From: Campylobacteraceae bacterium | GTDB lineage: Bacteria > Campylobacterota > Campylobacteria > Campylobacterales > Campylobacteraceae | Direction of reading: 5' to 3' | DNA: 7,882 bases | Assembly: GCA_031276365.1 (NCBI GenBank) | Contig: JAISNG010000032.1 | Coordinates: 1-7,882 of the forward strand | Shown: positions 6,703 through 7,882 of the stretch, in pieces | Numbering within the stretch: position 1 is the first letter of the stretch | Layout: every line of letters starts with the position of its first letter | The notes under the pieces: generated by a model | The model's input: only the letters and a program-made list of their open reading frames with translations | The model's database searches: none | What the model was told of the DNA's origin: nothing | Program-made: the position numbers and the translations under genes

Positions 6703-6736
6703 TTAAAAAAACAAACCCTAAAAGATGTTTTTTTAA
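6703..6736 (+). terminator. AT-rich terminator-like hairpin after the HTH gene
   Basis: TTAAAAAAACA (6703-6713) pairs perfectly with TGTTTTTTTAA (6726-6736) around a 12-base loop, starting one base after the stop codon. The 3' arm contains seven T. With only one GC pair per arm the stem is weak, so termination may be partial and allow expression of the gene at 6760. Confidence 0.55.
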
Positions 6737-6759
6737 ATTTGGCTAAATATAAGGAGACT

Positions 6760-7079
6760 GTGAAAAAAATTTGCATTATAATGGCGATAGTAATGTTTAT
6801 CGCTTTTATAGCATTTTGTAGTAGTTATGATAACTCTCATAAGACGATAACAGCCATCGTAAGTGCTTTTATATTTTCTCTATCGCTGTTTATATTTGTA
6901 TCTGCTTGTTTGAAAATGTTCATAGTAAAATTACTCAGAAAGATTTTGTATTAATCGTGCTGATGATATTTGCTCTCATGTCTACACTTACAAAGTTTTT
7001 GGTATTTGGCACTCTTATTTTTACGGGTTCGTTTATAGTATATGTATTGATTAATTTTAAAAACTGGCTTAAAAATTAA
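6760..7079 (+). pseudogene. Small multi-helix membrane protein split by a frameshift
   Basis: GTG 6760, three bases after AAGGAGA (6751-6757), opens MKKICIIMAIVMFIAFIAFC with a second hydrophobic helix (AFIFSLSLFIFVSAC) and stops at 6954. A TTG at 6739 is in frame but lies before the RBS. The tail of this frame (KMFIVKLLRKILY) is less natural than the -1 frame entered around 6907-6912. That frame reads FENVHSKITQKDF, then VLIVLMIFALM, then FLVFGTLIFTGSFIVYVLI, ending NFKNWLKN at TAA 7077-7079. Adding one T in the TTT at 6909-6911 would join them into a protein of about 107 aa with four transmembrane helices. Alternatively, the second half is a separate 39-41 aa membrane peptide coupled to the first stop (GTG 6957), but it has no RBS. 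Family unknown. The pattern agrees with the other broken genes nearby. Confidence 0.6.
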
Positions 7080-7212
7080 GAAAATTTTATATTCATACGG
7101 ATTTTTTGATAGACCGAAGTTACATCATATTTAGATTGTTGCCGCTTTTGTTTGCACATCATGTTCTGCTGCCGACGAATTTGTCAATAAATTATGCGGG
7201 TATGATAATGCT

Positions 7213-7270
7213 GTCATTCACGCGTGAGCAGTACTTTCGCCCAAATTCATCGCGAGGCAGGCAGAAATCC
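7213..7270. repeat. Dispersed-repeat-like DNA (GTCATTC...CGCG...AATCC)
   Basis: The stretch begins GTCATTCACGCGTGAGCAG, contains the perfect palindrome TCACGCGTGA (7218-7227), then a second similar unit ATTCATCGCGAGGCAG (7245-7260) that ends GCAGAAATCC. The layout recalls the widespread bacterial intergenic repeats that read GTCATTC, CGCG, then GGAATCC. Short reading frames crossing it on both strands carry no recognisable domain and are probably repeat-derived. Only one locus is visible, so true repetition in the genome is inference. The bases between 7080 and 7212 show no supported gene. Confidence 0.4.
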
Positions 7271-7304
7271 AAACTTTTATTATATTTATGAATGGCTTGC
7301 TGTG

Positions 7305-7357
7305 CTTGCATGCAAAAAGCGTCATGCAATCCGTCATTTTCGCTTTTTGCATGCAAG
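7305..7357. repeat. Perfect 17-bp inverted repeat between convergent genes
   Basis: CTTGCATGCAAAAAGCG (7305-7321) and its exact reverse complement CGCTTTTTGCATGCAAG (7341-7357) enclose a 19-base loop. Each arm contains the self-complementary TTGCATGCAA, and a third partial copy (TCATGCAAT) sits in the loop. It lies 35 bases beyond the gltD stop, so it could act as a terminator or mRNA-stabilising hairpin for gltD, but no T run follows on either strand. It could also be a palindromic mobile repeat. Confidence 0.85.
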
Positions 7358-7392
7358 ACAACCGCACCCGTTTCGTTTTTCAACAACAGTTT

Positions 7393-7882
7393 TTAAAGCG
7401 ACAAATCTTTCAATATCTGTATTGCCGCCATTTTACCGTCAGCTGCTGCTGTTACGACCAAAGCCGCGCCCCTCATGCAATCGCCGCCGGCATAAACTCC
7501 CGTTTTACTTGTGCGGTAAAAACCGTCTGTGGCAATTGCGCCGCGGTTATTTACATCTATGCCATTTTCGGCTAAAAATGTCGGGGTATTCGGCGTAAAT
7601 CCGAGTGCAAAGATTATCACATCGGCGTCAATTTTAAAATCGCTTCCCTTGACTATCTCCACGCTTTGGCGTCCAAGCGCGTCTTTTTCACTCATGATAG
7701 TCTTTTGCATATTAAGTCCGATAGCGTTTCCGTCACTGTTCACGATAACATCATGCGGGGAGGCATTGTAGATAAAATTAACTCCCTCATCAAGCGCGTT
7801 TTTAAACTCTTTTTTGGAGCCGGGCATATTGAATTTATCGCGGCGGTAAAGACATGTAACACTTTTGGCATTTTCTCTTATA
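7393..7882 (-). CDS. gltD: Glutamate synthase (NADPH) small subunit, C-terminal part
   Basis: The last 162 residues of GltD, with the frame open through the right edge, so the gene is 5' truncated by the window. The visible part begins IRENAKSVTCLYRRDKFNMP, continues GSKKEFKNALDEGVNF, a section of the NADPH-binding domain, and then DADVIIFALGFTPN. It ends with the FAD-binding signature GVYAGGDCMRGAALVV and AADGKMAAIQILKDL. An internal ATG at 7827 is not a start, because coding with GltD similarity continues upstream of it. GltD oxidises NADPH and passes electrons through FAD and Fe-S clusters to the large subunit GltB, which makes glutamate from glutamine and 2-oxoglutarate. Related flavin subunits exist (for example, of dihydropyrimidine dehydrogenase), but the YRRDxxNMPGS and RGAALVVTA stretches fit GltD best. 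It is intact as far as seen and convergent with the decayed region. Confidence 0.92.
   Translation of the reverse strand, partial: IRENAKSVTCLYRRDKFNMPGSKKEFKNALDEGVNFIYNASPHDVIVNSDGNAIGLNMQKTIMSEKDALGRQSVEIVKGSDFKIDADVIIFALGFTPNTPTFLAENGIDVNNRGAIATDGFYRTSKTGVYAGGDCMRGAALVVTAAADGKMAAIQILKDLSL

Noticed and set aside
7305..7357. CRISPR-like repeat pair
   Set aside because: There are only two arms in inverted, not direct, orientation and no spacer array or cas gene.
7192..7386. Minus-strand 64-aa frame downstream of gltD
   Set aside because: It is made almost entirely of the inverted repeat and the dispersed-repeat-like DNA, so the reading frame is probably repeat-derived.
7224..7771. Plus-strand frames opposite gltD
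   Set aside because: They are shadows of the gltD coding strand, which shows clear family motifs.

Overview
The window looks like chromosomal DNA of a Campylobacterota member (Campylobacterales, near Campylobacter or Sulfurimonas). The basis is the GroEL sequence style ([20 protein letters not shown] stretch, GGM-rich tail), the low to moderate GC, the RBS style and a groESL promoter with both HspR-type (HAIR) and HrcA-type (CIRCE) sites. Assignment is from memory of the families, not a search.

Layout. 1-243 (minus) is the 5' part of an unrecognised gene running off the left edge. 304-2286 (minus) is an intact inner-membrane-anchored AsmA/TamB-like periplasmic protein. It is divergent from groES (2452-2721) and groEL (2731-4365), an intact chaperonin operon ending in a strong terminator at 4383-4415. 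The 165-bp divergent region holds a near-perfect HAIR site (2322-2342), a -35/-10 promoter (2369-2397), a CIRCE-like site over the predicted transcription start (2399-2425) and an outer 10-bp inverted repeat.

From about 4420 to 7390 the character changes. The DNA is AT-rich and consists mainly of broken genes: a lipoprotein gene with a T8-tract frameshift and further lesions (4595-4938); a remnant carrying a 4Fe-4S ferredoxin cysteine motif (4957-5160); an orphan promoter and RBS leading into about 18 codons that recall an acetyl-CoA synthetase N-terminus (5327-5423); an exported, cysteine-paired Sel1/Hcp-like repeat protein broken by two frameshifts (5644-6269); and a small four-helix membrane protein split by one frameshift (6760-7079). 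The one apparently intact gene is a 119-aa protein with a lone sigma-70 region-4 HTH (6342-6701), preceded by a hairpin and followed by an AT-rich terminator-like hairpin.

7213-7357 holds repeat-type DNA, including a perfect 17-bp inverted repeat. It lies between the convergent broken membrane gene and the C-terminal part of gltD (glutamate synthase small subunit, minus strand, 7393 to the right edge).

The housekeeping genes (chaperonin, envelope, nitrogen assimilation) are intact, while the genes between groEL and gltD are decaying. This suggests a degenerating accessory island rather than a working multi-gene system. I found no CRISPR, tRNA, rRNA, transposase or recognisable defence operon.
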